A stretch of DNA of 64,000 nt from the NCBI GenBank assembly GCA_019637815.1, contig JAHBUZ010000013.1, forward strand, positions 51,119 to 115,118, given 5' to 3'. This document shows positions 9,074 through 16,920 of the stretch, one piece after another (the first letter of the stretch is position 1; every line of letters starts with the position of its first letter). The DNA is from Chloroflexota bacterium. Lineage in GTDB: Bacteria; Chloroflexota; Limnocylindria; Limnocylindrales; CSP1-4. The notes beneath the pieces are model-generated. The model did no database searches and was not told where the DNA came from. It saw only the letters and a program-made list of their open reading frames with translations. The translations under genes and the position numbers were made by a program.

Positions 9074-10519
9074 TCATGACGCTGCCGTGCGTCCATCGGC
9101 GGCACCCGGCGGGATGTGCTGGTTGATGCGGAACAGGTCGCCCGGATCATAGCGGCGCTTGACCTCGACCAGGCGCTGGTAGTTGCCCTGGTACGCCGCC
9201 CGCACCCGGTCGTTGCCCTCGTCCATCATCATGTTCACGTAGCCGCCACCCACGGAGCTGGGGTGGAGCTCCTCCCAGTAGTTGCGTGCCCACTCGGCGA
9301 TCCGGGGCAGGTTGGCCGGGTCCGGGTCGATCCCCGCGATGACACCGTTCCAGCCGCCGTTCCGGAAGGGGAACGCCGTGGCACCGCCCGGTACGCGCGC
9401 CGCGGCGCCGCTGATGGGGTACAGGTGCATCGTCGAGAGCGGGGTCGGGATGCGCTCGCCGTACCGTCGATGCACCGCGATCGCCTCGTCGGTGATGCGC
9501 TCGAAGATGTCGGCCCGCCACGACCACTGGAGGCCCGCCGGCAGCAGGCCGTCGAAGGCGGACTGGAGGACCCGATAGGGCATCGGCGCGATGCCCATCA
9601 GGACGGGCGCGCCGAAACCCCGCACCGGCGCAAGGACCTCGTCGGCCGCCTCGTGGGGCCCGGAGTAGCACCACACGATGCCGCACACCTTGCGCGCCCA
9701 GAGCGCCTCCGGGAACGGCGCGGTCGATGGCACCTCGAGCACGCCGATCCAGCCGTTCAGCTCGTCGGGCAGACCCGGCAGCAGGTCGCGATACCAGCGG
9801 AAGACCTCCTCGGTGTCCGCGATGTCATACAGCACCGGCCCGCCGATGATCACGCCCCGGTCACCGACCGGATGGCACCGGAAGGTGAACGAGGTGACGA
9901 CGCCGAAGTTGCCACCACCGCCACGCAGCGCCCAGAACAGGTCGGGATGGTGCTCCTCGCTCGCGGTCACGAATCGCCCATCCGCGAGGACCACATCCGC
10001 GGCGAGCAGGTTGTCGACGGTCATGCCGTGGTGACGTGAGAGATAGCCGGAGCCGCCCCCGAGCGTGAGCCCGGCCACGCCCGTCGTGGACACGAAGCCC
10101 GATGGCGTCGCCAGGCCGAACGCGCCGGTCGCGTGGTCCACGTCCCCCCAGGTGCAGCCGGCATCCGCCCGGACCGTGCGTGCGACCGGGTCCACGGTGG
10201 TCGACCGGAGACCCGCGAAGTCGATGACGAGCGCGTCGTCCCAGGTACCGAAGCCGGCGCCGTGATGACCGCCGCCCCGGATCGCGAGCGGGATCCCGGA
10301 CCCACGGGCCGCATCGACGCATGCGATGACGTCGGCCACGTCCGCGACCCGGACGATCGCGCGTGGCCGTCGATCGATCGCGCCGTTGTAGACCCGCCGC
10401 GCGGCGTCATACCCCTCGTGCCCGGGTCCGATGATGTGGCCACGGACCTGGCCCGCGAGTGTCTCGGTCACCGCGTCGGCGGTCGAGGCTGCCGTCGGGG
10501 TCTCGATATCGGTCTGCAT
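9074..10519 (-). CDS. FAD-linked oxidase of the berberine-bridge (BBE) family
   Basis: 481 aa flavoprotein oxidoreductase. The FAD-binding PCMH domain spans about 45-215, with RGGGHHGAGFG near 81-91 supplying the histidine that is covalently attached to FAD in 6-hydroxynicotine-oxidase-like enzymes. DLFWALRGGGGNFGVVT near 207 is the second FAD motif. The C-terminal BBE domain ends in RYDPGDLFRINQHI. I see no obvious second flavin-linking cysteine. Substrates in the family include alkaloids, sugars and nicotine derivatives; this one is undetermined. It is divergent from a small AraC-type regulator that may control it. Confidence 0.85.
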   Translation of the reverse strand: MQTDIETPTAASTADAVTETLAGQVRGHIIGPGHEGYDAARRVYNGAIDRRPRAIVRVADVADVIACVDAARGSGIPLAIRGGGHHGAGFGTWDDALVIDFAGLRSTTVDPVARTVRADAGCTWGDVDHATGAFGLATPSGFVSTTGVAGLTLGGGSGYLSRHHGMTVDNLLAADVVLADGRFVTASEEHHPDLFWALRGGGGNFGVVTSFTFRCHPVGDRGVIIGGPVLYDIADTEEVFRWYRDLLPGLPDELNGWIGVLEVPSTAPFPEALWARKVCGIVWCYSGPHEAADEVLAPVRGFGAPVLMGIAPMPYRVLQSAFDGLLPAGLQWSWRADIFERITDEAIAVHRRYGERIPTPLSTMHLYPISGAAARVPGGATAFPFRNGGWNGVIAGIDPDPANLPRIAEWARNYWEELHPSSVGGGYVNMMMDEGNDRVRAAYQGNYQRLVEVKRRYDPGDLFRINQHIPPGAADGRTAAS

Positions 10520-10634
10520 GCTTGCCCTCCGTCGGTCTCGATGGAAAGATGTCCCCTGGAGACGCTAGGAGCCCGGTGGACCGCATGGAATGACCGTGCC
10601 GCCGCCATCCATGTCCGTTCGTCCGGATCGGTGC

Positions 10635-10649
10635 GATACCGCCGGTATC
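10635..10649. promoter_or_regulatory. Palindrome between the BBE oxidase and the AraC-type gene
   Basis: GATACC and GGTATC (10635-10640 and 10644-10649) are perfect 6-base arms around GCC, 37 bases upstream of the regulator start. It is a candidate operator for the neighbouring regulator; I cannot see a convincing -10/-35 pair around it. Confidence 0.35.
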
Positions 10650-10686
10650 ACGAGTGGCACGCGCTCCCCGCGTCCGGAGGTGTCTC

Positions 10687-11112
10687 GTGGACGTCCTCTC
10701 CGACGTGCTGCTCGCGGTCCGGCTGAGCGGTGCCGTGTTCTTCGACATCGATGCCCATCCGCCGTTCGTCACGGAGAGCCCGCCACCGGAGGCGATCGCC
10801 CGCCGGGTGCGTGCCGATTCGGAGGTCCACGGACGGTACGCCGAGCCGTGGACGCTCGACCGGCTCGCGGGGGAGATCCTGATGTCCCGCTCATCGTTCG
10901 CGGAGCGCTTCGCGGACTTCGTGGGCATGCCGCCCATGACGTATCTCGCCAGCTGGCGGATGCAGGTCGCGGCCCGCTTGCTGCGCACGACCACGATGGG
11001 CCTCGCCGAGATCGCGACGCACGTCGGCTACCAGTCCGAATCGGCGTTCAGCCGCGCGTTCAAGCAGCGGGTGGGCACGGCGCCCAGCGTCTGGCGACAC
11101 CTGGCGGCGTAG
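10687..11112 (+). CDS. AraC-family regulator lacking most of its cupin domain
   Basis: 141 aa. The start is GTG at 10687, with GGAGG 7 bases upstream. Residues 1-20 (DVLSDVLLAVRLSGAVFFDI) are the characteristic beginning of AraC regulators with an N-terminal AraC-type cupin. After about 20 more residues the sequence jumps straight to the C-terminal double helix-turn-helix (EPWTLDRLAGEILMSRSSF to AFSRAFKQRVG). Full-length relatives are about 300 aa, so roughly 150 residues of ligand-sensing cupin are missing with the frame intact. The DNA-binding half looks complete. It could bind DNA without effector control or be a decaying gene. Confidence 0.75.
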   Translation: MDVLSDVLLAVRLSGAVFFDIDAHPPFVTESPPPEAIARRVRADSEVHGRYAEPWTLDRLAGEILMSRSSFAERFADFVGMPPMTYLASWRMQVAARLLRTTTMGLAEIATHVGYQSESAFSRAFKQRVGTAPSVWRHLAA

Positions 11113-11207
11113 CGTCCGCGCCCTCACGTGGGTGGTCGCGGAAGGGCCGTGGCCCGGGCCCGGTCGATGGCTCCGGTCAGGCCGACGGCTCTGGCACACT
11201 GGCGCGC

Positions 11208-12710
11208 ATGACCGTCCGCTGCCGCATCGCTCCCAGCCCGACCGGCCCGCTCCATATCGGGACGGCGCGCACGGCGCTGTTCAACCTCCTGTTCGCGCGT
11301 CACGAGGGTGGCACATTCATCCTTCGGCTCGAGGACACGGACGTCGCCCGCTCCACCGCTGCCTACGAGGCCGACATCCTGTCCGGCCTCCACTGGCTGG
11401 GCATCGACTGGGACGAGGGGCCGGCCATGGGCGAGCTGGCGGAGCGTGGGCCGTTCGGCCCGTATCGCCAGATGGCGCGGCTGGAGAGCTATCGAGCGGC
11501 CGTGGAGGGGCTCCTGTCCCGGGACCAGGCATACGAATGCTTCTGCTCCACCGAGCAGCTGGCCGCGGACCGGGCCAGCCAGGAGGCCGCGGGTCAGCCG
11601 CCCCGATACATCGGTCGATGCGCGCACCTGACCGCCGAGCAGCGCGCCCAGCGACGGGCCGAGCACCCGGCGCCGGTCATCCGCTTCCGGATCCCCGCCG
11701 GGCGGGTGGGGTTCCACGACCTGGTCCGCGGTGATGTGTCCATCGACACGAGCGCGCTCGGTGGCGACCTGGTCATCGTCCGCTCGGATGGCACGCCGCT
11801 CTACCACTTCACGGTGTGTGTCGACGACGCGACCATGGGGATCAGCCACGTCATCCGGGGCGAGGACCATCTGTCCAACACGCCCAAGCACATCCTGCTG
11901 TTCCGGGCGCTCGGTGCCGAGGTGCCCGCATTCGCGCACCTGCCGCTCATCCTCAACCCGGACCGGACCAAGATGAGCAAGCGCAAGAGCCAGACCGCGG
12001 TCGCGGACTACATCGACCAGGGCTACATCCGCGAGGCGCTCATCAACCACCTGGCGTTGCTCGGCTGGTCCTCGGGCACGGACGACGAGCTGTTCTCGTT
12101 CGATGACCTCGTCGAGCGGTTCGACCTGTCCCGGGTCCAGCAGGGCGGCGCGATCTTCGACCGGGAGCGGCTCGACTGGCTCAACGGCCAGTGGATCCGG
12201 CGCCTGAGCGACGTCGAGCTCGTGGAGCGCAGCCTGCCATTCCTCCGCGCGTCCCTGGTGGATGCGGAGACCGACTCCTCGCTGCCCACGGCCGACGACC
12301 TGCTGCCGCTCGTGCCGCTCGTCCGCGAACGATTGCCCCGGCTCGACGCGATGGGACCGCTGGTGGACTTCCTGTTCCTCGACCACCTCTCGATCGAGCC
12401 GACGCTGCTGGTGCCGAAGCGCTGGGATGCGGCCACGACGATCGATGCGCTCACCGAGGCACGCCGGATCATCGCCGCGACCGGGGAGACGGTGTTCGAG
12501 GCCGAGGAGCTGGAGCCGCCGCTGCGAGCGCTCGCCGAGACACGTGGCTGGAAGGCAGGCGACCTGTTCATGGCGATCCGGGTGGCCCTCACCGGCCGGA
12601 CCGCTACGCCGCCCTTGTTCGACACCATGGTGGCGCTTGGCTACGCCCGGACCCTCGAGCGCCTCGATGGCGCGCGGCTCATCCTCGATCCAGCGACGTC
12701 GGGAACCTGA
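11208..12710 (+). CDS. gltX: Glutamate--tRNA ligase
   Basis: 500 aa class I aminoacyl-tRNA synthetase that charges tRNA-Glu (and possibly tRNA-Gln, if the organism uses the transamidation route). The HIGH-type motif PTGPLHIGT is at about 11-19, the KMSKS-type motif KMSKRKS near 254, and RGEDHLSNTPKH lies between them. A C-terminal anticodon-binding domain fills the rest, and the length is normal. The start at 11208 is set by the family N-terminus (VRCRIAPSPTGPLH). It lies 95 bases after the AraC-type gene and is probably transcribed on its own. Confidence 0.95.
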   Translation: MTVRCRIAPSPTGPLHIGTARTALFNLLFARHEGGTFILRLEDTDVARSTAAYEADILSGLHWLGIDWDEGPAMGELAERGPFGPYRQMARLESYRAAVEGLLSRDQAYECFCSTEQLAADRASQEAAGQPPRYIGRCAHLTAEQRAQRRAEHPAPVIRFRIPAGRVGFHDLVRGDVSIDTSALGGDLVIVRSDGTPLYHFTVCVDDATMGISHVIRGEDHLSNTPKHILLFRALGAEVPAFAHLPLILNPDRTKMSKRKSQTAVADYIDQGYIREALINHLALLGWSSGTDDELFSFDDLVERFDLSRVQQGGAIFDRERLDWLNGQWIRRLSDVELVERSLPFLRASLVDAETDSSLPTADDLLPLVPLVRERLPRLDAMGPLVDFLFLDHLSIEPTLLVPKRWDAATTIDALTEARRIIAATGETVFEAEELEPPLRALAETRGWKAGDLFMAIRVALTGRTATPPLFDTMVALGYARTLERLDGARLILDPATSGT

Positions 12711-12768
12711 CAGGACCTGTCCAGGGACTGGCGCACCATGGGCACCTTGCAGACAGGAGCCTCGCACC

Positions 12769-13200
12769 ATGACCCTCGATCACGCCGCGTTCCAGGACTG
12801 GCTCGACCGCTATGTGGTCGCCTGGAAGAGCTACGACCCGGCTGCCATCGGTGCGCTCTTCGCCGCCGAGGTCGCGTACCGGTACCACCCCAAGGACGAG
12901 CCGATCACGGGGCGGGACGCGGTGGTGGCGGACTGGCTGGGGTCGCGTGACGACCCGGGGACCTATGACGCCCGCTACGAGGTGCTCGCCATCGACGGTG
13001 CGCAGCACGTGGCGCGCGGCTGGACCCGGTACTTCGATGCGGCGGGCACGCTCCGGGACGAGTACTGGAACGTGTACCTGGTCACGTTCGATGACGCTGG
13101 TGCCGCCACGAGCTTCACCGAGTGGTGGATCCAGGACCGCGACCTCGCGCGTGCGGCACGCCAGCGTGCCATCGATGCCGCGCTCGCCGCAGCTCGTTGA
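12769..13200 (+). CDS. NTF2-like (SnoaL-type) small protein
   Basis: 143 aa single-domain protein of the cone-shaped NTF2-like fold: an N-terminal helix (FQDWLDRYVVAWKSYDPAAI), a short strand, a second helix, then four curved strands ending in ATSFTEWWIQDRD. Members are small enzymes such as isomerases or lyases, or ligand-binding accessory proteins. No diagnostic catalytic pair can be assigned here. Start ATG 12769 has AGGAG upstream. It stands alone between gltX and the response regulator. Confidence 0.6.
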   Translation: MTLDHAAFQDWLDRYVVAWKSYDPAAIGALFAAEVAYRYHPKDEPITGRDAVVADWLGSRDDPGTYDARYEVLAIDGAQHVARGWTRYFDAAGTLRDEYWNVYLVTFDDAGAATSFTEWWIQDRDLARAARQRAIDAALAAAR

Positions 13201-13252
13201 CCCCCTGCTGGACCGCAACACGCCGTTAACAGGGGACGCGTAGCCTGCGGAC

Positions 13253-13963
13253 GTGGACGACCGCACCGTGCTCCTGGTGGATGACGAGCAGATCATCCGC
13301 GATACGGTCGCGGAGGCCCTCGAGGCGGATGGCCTGCGGGTCGTCACCGCCGCGGATGGCCGGGAGGCGCTCCAGCGCTTCCGGGACGAGCAGCCGGACT
13401 TGGTCCTGCTCGACCTGATGCTGCCGGTGCTCTCGGGCATGGAGGTCTGTCGCATCCTGCGACGCGAGTCGGCGGTGCCCATCATCATGCTCACCGCCCG
13501 GGACTCGGAGGTGGACAAGGTGGTCGGCCTGGAGGTCGGCGCGGACGACTACGTCACGAAGCCGTTCAGCCTCCGGGAGCTCCAGGCGCGGGTCCGGGCG
13601 CATCTCCGGCGTCAGACGGCCAGCACCCCGACGTCCCCTGCGTCGTCGGTGCCTGCCCCGATCGCCCTGGGTCCGGTGATGGTGGACCTGGCAGGCCATC
13701 GATTGCTTCGCGATGGCCGGCCCATCCCCGTCAAGCCCAAGGCATTCGAGCTGCTCGCCTTCCTGCTTCGGCACCCCGGCCAGGTGTTCACGCGGGACCA
13801 GCTCCTGGAGCAGGTCTGGGGCTATGACTACGCGGGCGAGACCCGGACCGTGGATGTCCACGTCCACTGGCTGCGCGGCCACATCGAGACGGATCCGGGC
13901 TCGCCCCGGTTCCTCCAGACCGTCCGTGGTGTGGGGTATGTCCTTCGCCTCGACGACACGTAG
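13253..13963 (+). CDS. OmpR/PhoB-type response regulator
   Basis: 236 aa. The receiver domain (1-115) has the acidic pair Asp10-Asp11, phosphoacceptor Asp54 (VLLDLMLP), Thr81 and Lys103 (YVTKPF), all canonical. A winged-helix Trans_reg_C domain (about 140-233) ends in TVRGVGYVL. No kinase gene is adjacent, so it is an orphan. The nearest kinase, PhoR-like, is at 25.9 kb. Because the regulator next to the pst genes lacks a phosphorylation site, this intact one is a candidate true partner of that kinase (inference). Start GTG 13253. Confidence 0.85.
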   Translation: MDDRTVLLVDDEQIIRDTVAEALEADGLRVVTAADGREALQRFRDEQPDLVLLDLMLPVLSGMEVCRILRRESAVPIIMLTARDSEVDKVVGLEVGADDYVTKPFSLRELQARVRAHLRRQTASTPTSPASSVPAPIALGPVMVDLAGHRLLRDGRPIPVKPKAFELLAFLLRHPGQVFTRDQLLEQVWGYDYAGETRTVDVHVHWLRGHIETDPGSPRFLQTVRGVGYVLRLDDT

Positions 13964-13980
13964 ACGCCGGCGGCTCGGGC

Positions 13981-14144
13981 GGCCGATGCCGGCGTTGCGG
14001 CCTGCGCTCCCTCGCTCACGTGCGGGTGCACGCTCGCTCCGGGTGCTCGACCGCGCCTTGGCCTCGACCGCCCGCGCCGCCGGCTGCCGGTCTGCATCCA
14101 TGGGGGCCGATGCCGCGTTGCGGCCTGGCGCTCCCTCGCTTGCG
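13981..14144. repeat. Pair of imperfect 40-base direct repeats in an intergenic region
   Basis: A block at 13981-14020 (GGCCGATGCCGGCGTTGCGG, then CCTGCGCTCCCTCGCT) recurs at 14105-14144 with single-base indels (GGCCGATGCCGCGTTGCGG, then CCTGGCGCTCCCTCGCT). The start-to-start distance is 124 bases. The 190-base gap between the response regulator and the minus-strand secreted protein holds no other gene that I can support. The repeats may be a dispersed intergenic element of this genome. Confidence 0.55.
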
Positions 14145-14154
14145 TTCGCGGCCG

Positions 14155-15093
14155 TCAGCCGTTGCGCAGCTGGCTCGTGTCGACGACCTCGAAGTCGGAC
14201 CCCTTGATGCCGTGGAGCGTGTGCATCGCGTCGTCGTCCCAGCGCGGGTCGGGAGCGCCCGTCACGTACCACGGTGACCCGTTGTCGGCGAGGATCATGC
14301 CGTAGCGCTTGAGCGCGGTCAGCAGGATCCGCGCATCCCGCGGATAGCCGCTGATGTCGACCGACGCCTTGAGTCGGACCCGGAGACCCATGGGTGGCAG
14401 CGTGCTCGACCCGGATGAGCCGGCCTGGTGACGCGCGGGGTAGATGAACCCGGTCCGGGTGCGTGGCGCCGTGAACCGGAGCGCGTGCCGGATGGCACCG
14501 GCCTTGACCTCGTCGTAGCGCACGAGACCAGGCAGGATCGGCAGGCCCGCTGCATCCGCGCTCGTCCAGCCCTTGGGCCGCAGCTTGTTGGAACGCAGCT
14601 TCCAGACCGCGCCCGAGTCGGCTTTCCACTTCCCGTCGACCTTGCGCACGCGGTACAGCTCGTAGAGCGTGCAGGAGTCCTTGTCCAGCATGAGCATGTG
14701 CTTGTCGCTGCCACCCTCGATCCTGGGTGACGCCGGGATGGGGTACTTGACCCGATCGGACTCGCTGGCCCAGCGGAACGAGACCTTCGAGCGCTTCGTG
14801 GATGACTTGACGATGTTCCACGGGATGCCATAGCCGCTGTACGACCCGAAGTCCGGGTGGAGATGTGCGCCCAGGCCGATCGACGCCGTGAGCGTCGCGG
14901 AATCGGCGCGGACCGGGAGCGTGTCCACCCGCTTGTTCCAGACGTTGGTCGACGGGAACACGGTGCAGCTCGGTGCGCCGGGGATGCGCACGGCGGCAGC
15001 CGCGACCGGCGTGGCGCCGCCGATCACGACGCTCGCGGCGAGTGCCAGACCGATGGCCGCGCGGGGCAGTGGGCGAGGGGGTGTCCGGACCAT
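14155..15093 (-). CDS. Secreted protein of unknown function
   Basis: 312 aa. The signal peptide runs to about residue 33 (GGATPVAAA). The mature part opens with CTVFPSTNVWNKRVDTLPV, then GLGAHLHPDFGS, an RIEGGSDKHMLML strand, LYELYRVRK, KGWTSADAAGLPILPGLVRYDE, IRHALRFTAPRTR and RYGMILADNGS. I recall similar secreted proteins in soil Actinobacteria and Chloroflexota but no characterised member. The clustered His, Asp and Trp residues suggest an extracellular hydrolase or binding protein, without catalytic proof. One pair of cysteines could form a disulfide. It is monocistronic, with the DUF47 gene ending 96 bases upstream. Confidence 0.6.
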   Translation of the reverse strand: MVRTPPRPLPRAAIGLALAASVVIGGATPVAAAAVRIPGAPSCTVFPSTNVWNKRVDTLPVRADSATLTASIGLGAHLHPDFGSYSGYGIPWNIVKSSTKRSKVSFRWASESDRVKYPIPASPRIEGGSDKHMLMLDKDSCTLYELYRVRKVDGKWKADSGAVWKLRSNKLRPKGWTSADAAGLPILPGLVRYDEVKAGAIRHALRFTAPRTRTGFIYPARHQAGSSGSSTLPPMGLRVRLKASVDISGYPRDARILLTALKRYGMILADNGSPWYVTGAPDPRWDDDAMHTLHGIKGSDFEVVDTSQLRNG

Positions 15094-15189
15094 GCGCGGA
15101 TGGTGGCGGCCCGGTCGGTCGACCGCGACCCGCCGGTGGGACCAGCCGGACGGGTACCTGTCGGGTATCCGGAGACGGGTCCGGTGGGG

Positions 15190-15810
15190 TCAGGTGGCCT
15201 TGTGGACCATCCGCTCCACGACCTCGGCCGCGTCCTCGGCAGCATCGATCGCCTCCTCCAGCGACCGATAGATGTCCCGCCACTTGATGACCTCGAGCGC
15301 GTCGGCGCCGTCCTGGAACAGCGACGCGATCGCGGCGCGTGACTCGCGGTCGGCCTGGTTCTCCAGGTCGTGCACCGCACGCAGGGGTGCATCGAGGTCC
15401 TTGAGCGACTCGGTCCGGCGGAGCGCCTCCACCAGGTGTCTGCCCTGCTGGGCGAGCAGGCCCGCGAGGACCTTCGCCTCGGGCGTCGGCTGCTGCACGT
15501 GGTACAGCAGGAACGTCTCCGCGATCTCCTGGATCCGGTCCACGACGTCATCGAGCCTCGAGGAGAGCTCGTGGATGTCCTCCCGGTCGAAGGGCGTGAT
15601 GAACGCCCGCTCCAGCCGGTCGACCAGCTCATCACCGATCCGGTCACCCTCGTGCTCCAGCTCCCGGATGCGAGCGACGCGGGTGTCCAGGTCGTCGTAC
15701 TCGGTGACCATCGCGAGGAGGGCGTCCGCCGCCGCCGCGAGGTTCTCGCCGTCGGCGATGAACAGGTCCGTGAACCGCTCGTCGCGGGGCATCAGTCGAA
15801 GCGGGGACAT
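15190..15810 (-). CDS. DUF47 (PhoU-like) phosphate transport accessory protein
   Basis: 206 aa all-helical protein of the DUF47 family, related to PhoU: long amphipathic helices with E/D-rich repeats (VARIRELEHEGDRIGDELVDR; DDVVDRIQEIAETFLLYHV; LENQADRESRAAIASLF). Members are nearly always encoded with PitA-type transporters and are thought to regulate them. Here the gene follows pitA with only 19 bases between stop and start, and shares its Pho-box-like promoter. Confidence 0.85.
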   Translation of the reverse strand: MSPLRLMPRDERFTDLFIADGENLAAAADALLAMVTEYDDLDTRVARIRELEHEGDRIGDELVDRLERAFITPFDREDIHELSSRLDDVVDRIQEIAETFLLYHVQQPTPEAKVLAGLLAQQGRHLVEALRRTESLKDLDAPLRAVHDLENQADRESRAAIASLFQDGADALEVIKWRDIYRSLEEAIDAAEDAAEVVERMVHKAT

Positions 15811-15829
15811 GACGTCTCTCCCTGCGGGT

Positions 15830-16843
15830 CTAGTGGACGAGGTCCAGGCTGTGGATGACGACCCACGACGAGGCCGCGATGAGGGCCGCCGCGGGGATGG
15901 TCAGCACCCACGCGACGAGGATGTTGCGGGCGACACCCCAGCGCACGGCGCGCAGGCCCTGGCTGGTGCCGACGCCCATGATGGCGCTGGAGATCACGTG
16001 GGTCGTGGACACGGGCATCCCGAAGTGGGCCGTGCCCACGAGGACGGTCGCCGCCGTCGCCTCCGCCGCGAAACCGTGCACCGGCTCCAGCTCGGCCACC
16101 CGATGACCCATCGTGCGCATGATCCGCCAGCCGCCGACCGCCGTCCCCAGCGACAGCGCCGTCGCGGCGACGACGATCACCCACGTGGGCACCTCGATGG
16201 AGCCGATGGCACCCGCGGAGAAGAGGGCGAGCGTGATGATGCCCATCGTCTTCTGGGCGTCGTTCGAGCCATGGGCGAACGCCATGTACCCGGCCGACAG
16301 CACCTGGAGGCGACGGAACAGGCGGGCCATCGGTTTTCGTGGCGCGCCCTTGAAGATCCACGCGAGCAGCACCATGAGCAGCAGCGCCCCCACGAACCCC
16401 ACGATGGGCGAGGTGACCATGGGGATGAGCACCTTGTCCACGATGCCGTCCATGCGCAGGGCGCCGGTGCCTGCCGCGATGATGGTGGCGCCGAGCAGCC
16501 CACCGATGAGCGCGTGGCTGGACGAGCTGGGCAACGACCACCACCAGGTCATCAGGTTCCAGGTGATCGCGCCGATGAGCGCGGCGGCCACGATCGCCTG
16601 GGTCGTCGTCTGCTCGTCCACGAGGCCCTTGCCGATGGTCGTCGCCACGGCGGTGCCGGCGAACGCGCCGATGAAGTTGAAGGCGGCCGCCATGGCCACC
16701 GCGACCTGCGGCCGCAGTGCGCGGGTGGCGACGGAGGTGGCGATCGCGTTCGCGGTGTCGTGGAAGCCGTTGATGTAGTCGAAGATCACGGCGAGCACGA
16801 CGACGATGAGCAGACCGACCGTGAACGACTCCGGCACCACCAC
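15830..16843 (-). CDS. pit: Inorganic phosphate transporter, PitA family
   Basis: 337 aa integral membrane phosphate symporter. The PiT signature occurs twice: DYINGFHDTANAIATSVATRAL at about 22-43, and FAHGSNDAQKTMGII in the second half. Many hydrophobic segments and SSSSHALIGGLLG near 110 fit the family. The short length is usual for DUF47-linked PiT proteins. It heads a two-gene operon with DUF47, and a two-unit Pho-box-like repeat lies 41-58 bases before its start, suggesting induction under phosphate limitation, which is unusual for a low-affinity Pit. Confidence 0.9.
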   Translation of the reverse strand: MVVPESFTVGLLIVVVLAVIFDYINGFHDTANAIATSVATRALRPQVAVAMAAAFNFIGAFAGTAVATTIGKGLVDEQTTTQAIVAAALIGAITWNLMTWWWSLPSSSSHALIGGLLGATIIAAGTGALRMDGIVDKVLIPMVTSPIVGFVGALLLMVLLAWIFKGAPRKPMARLFRRLQVLSAGYMAFAHGSNDAQKTMGIITLALFSAGAIGSIEVPTWVIVVAATALSLGTAVGGWRIMRTMGHRVAELEPVHGFAAEATAATVLVGTAHFGMPVSTTHVISSAIMGVGTSQGLRAVRWGVARNILVAWVLTIPAAALIAASSWVVIHSLDLVH

Positions 16844-16883
16844 CTCAGGTCCCCGCCATCGGACGGCTCGGCGGATGGATCTA

Positions 16884-16901
16884 CGTTAGCGGAATGTGAA
16901 C
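16884..16901 (-). promoter_or_regulatory. Pho-box-like direct repeat upstream of pitA-DUF47
   Basis: On the minus strand GTTCAC (16901-16896) and GCTAAC (16890-16885) are separated by exactly 11 bases start to start. They match the G[TC]TNAC units seen upstream of pstS and the pst-linked regulator in this window. Known PhoP/PhoB boxes are 11-bp-period direct repeats. Confidence 0.55.
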
Positions 16902-16920
16902 GCCGTGATCCGTGTGGACG

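Noticed and set aside
11124..12770. Minus-strand open frame of 548 codons over gltX
   Set aside because: gltX is certain from its HIGH and KMSKS motifs; the antisense frame is compositional.
13214..13231. Possible Pho-box upstream of the OmpR-type regulator at 13253
   Set aside because: Only one GTTAAC unit is good; the position 11 bases upstream (CGCAAC) and the one downstream do not fit the pattern.
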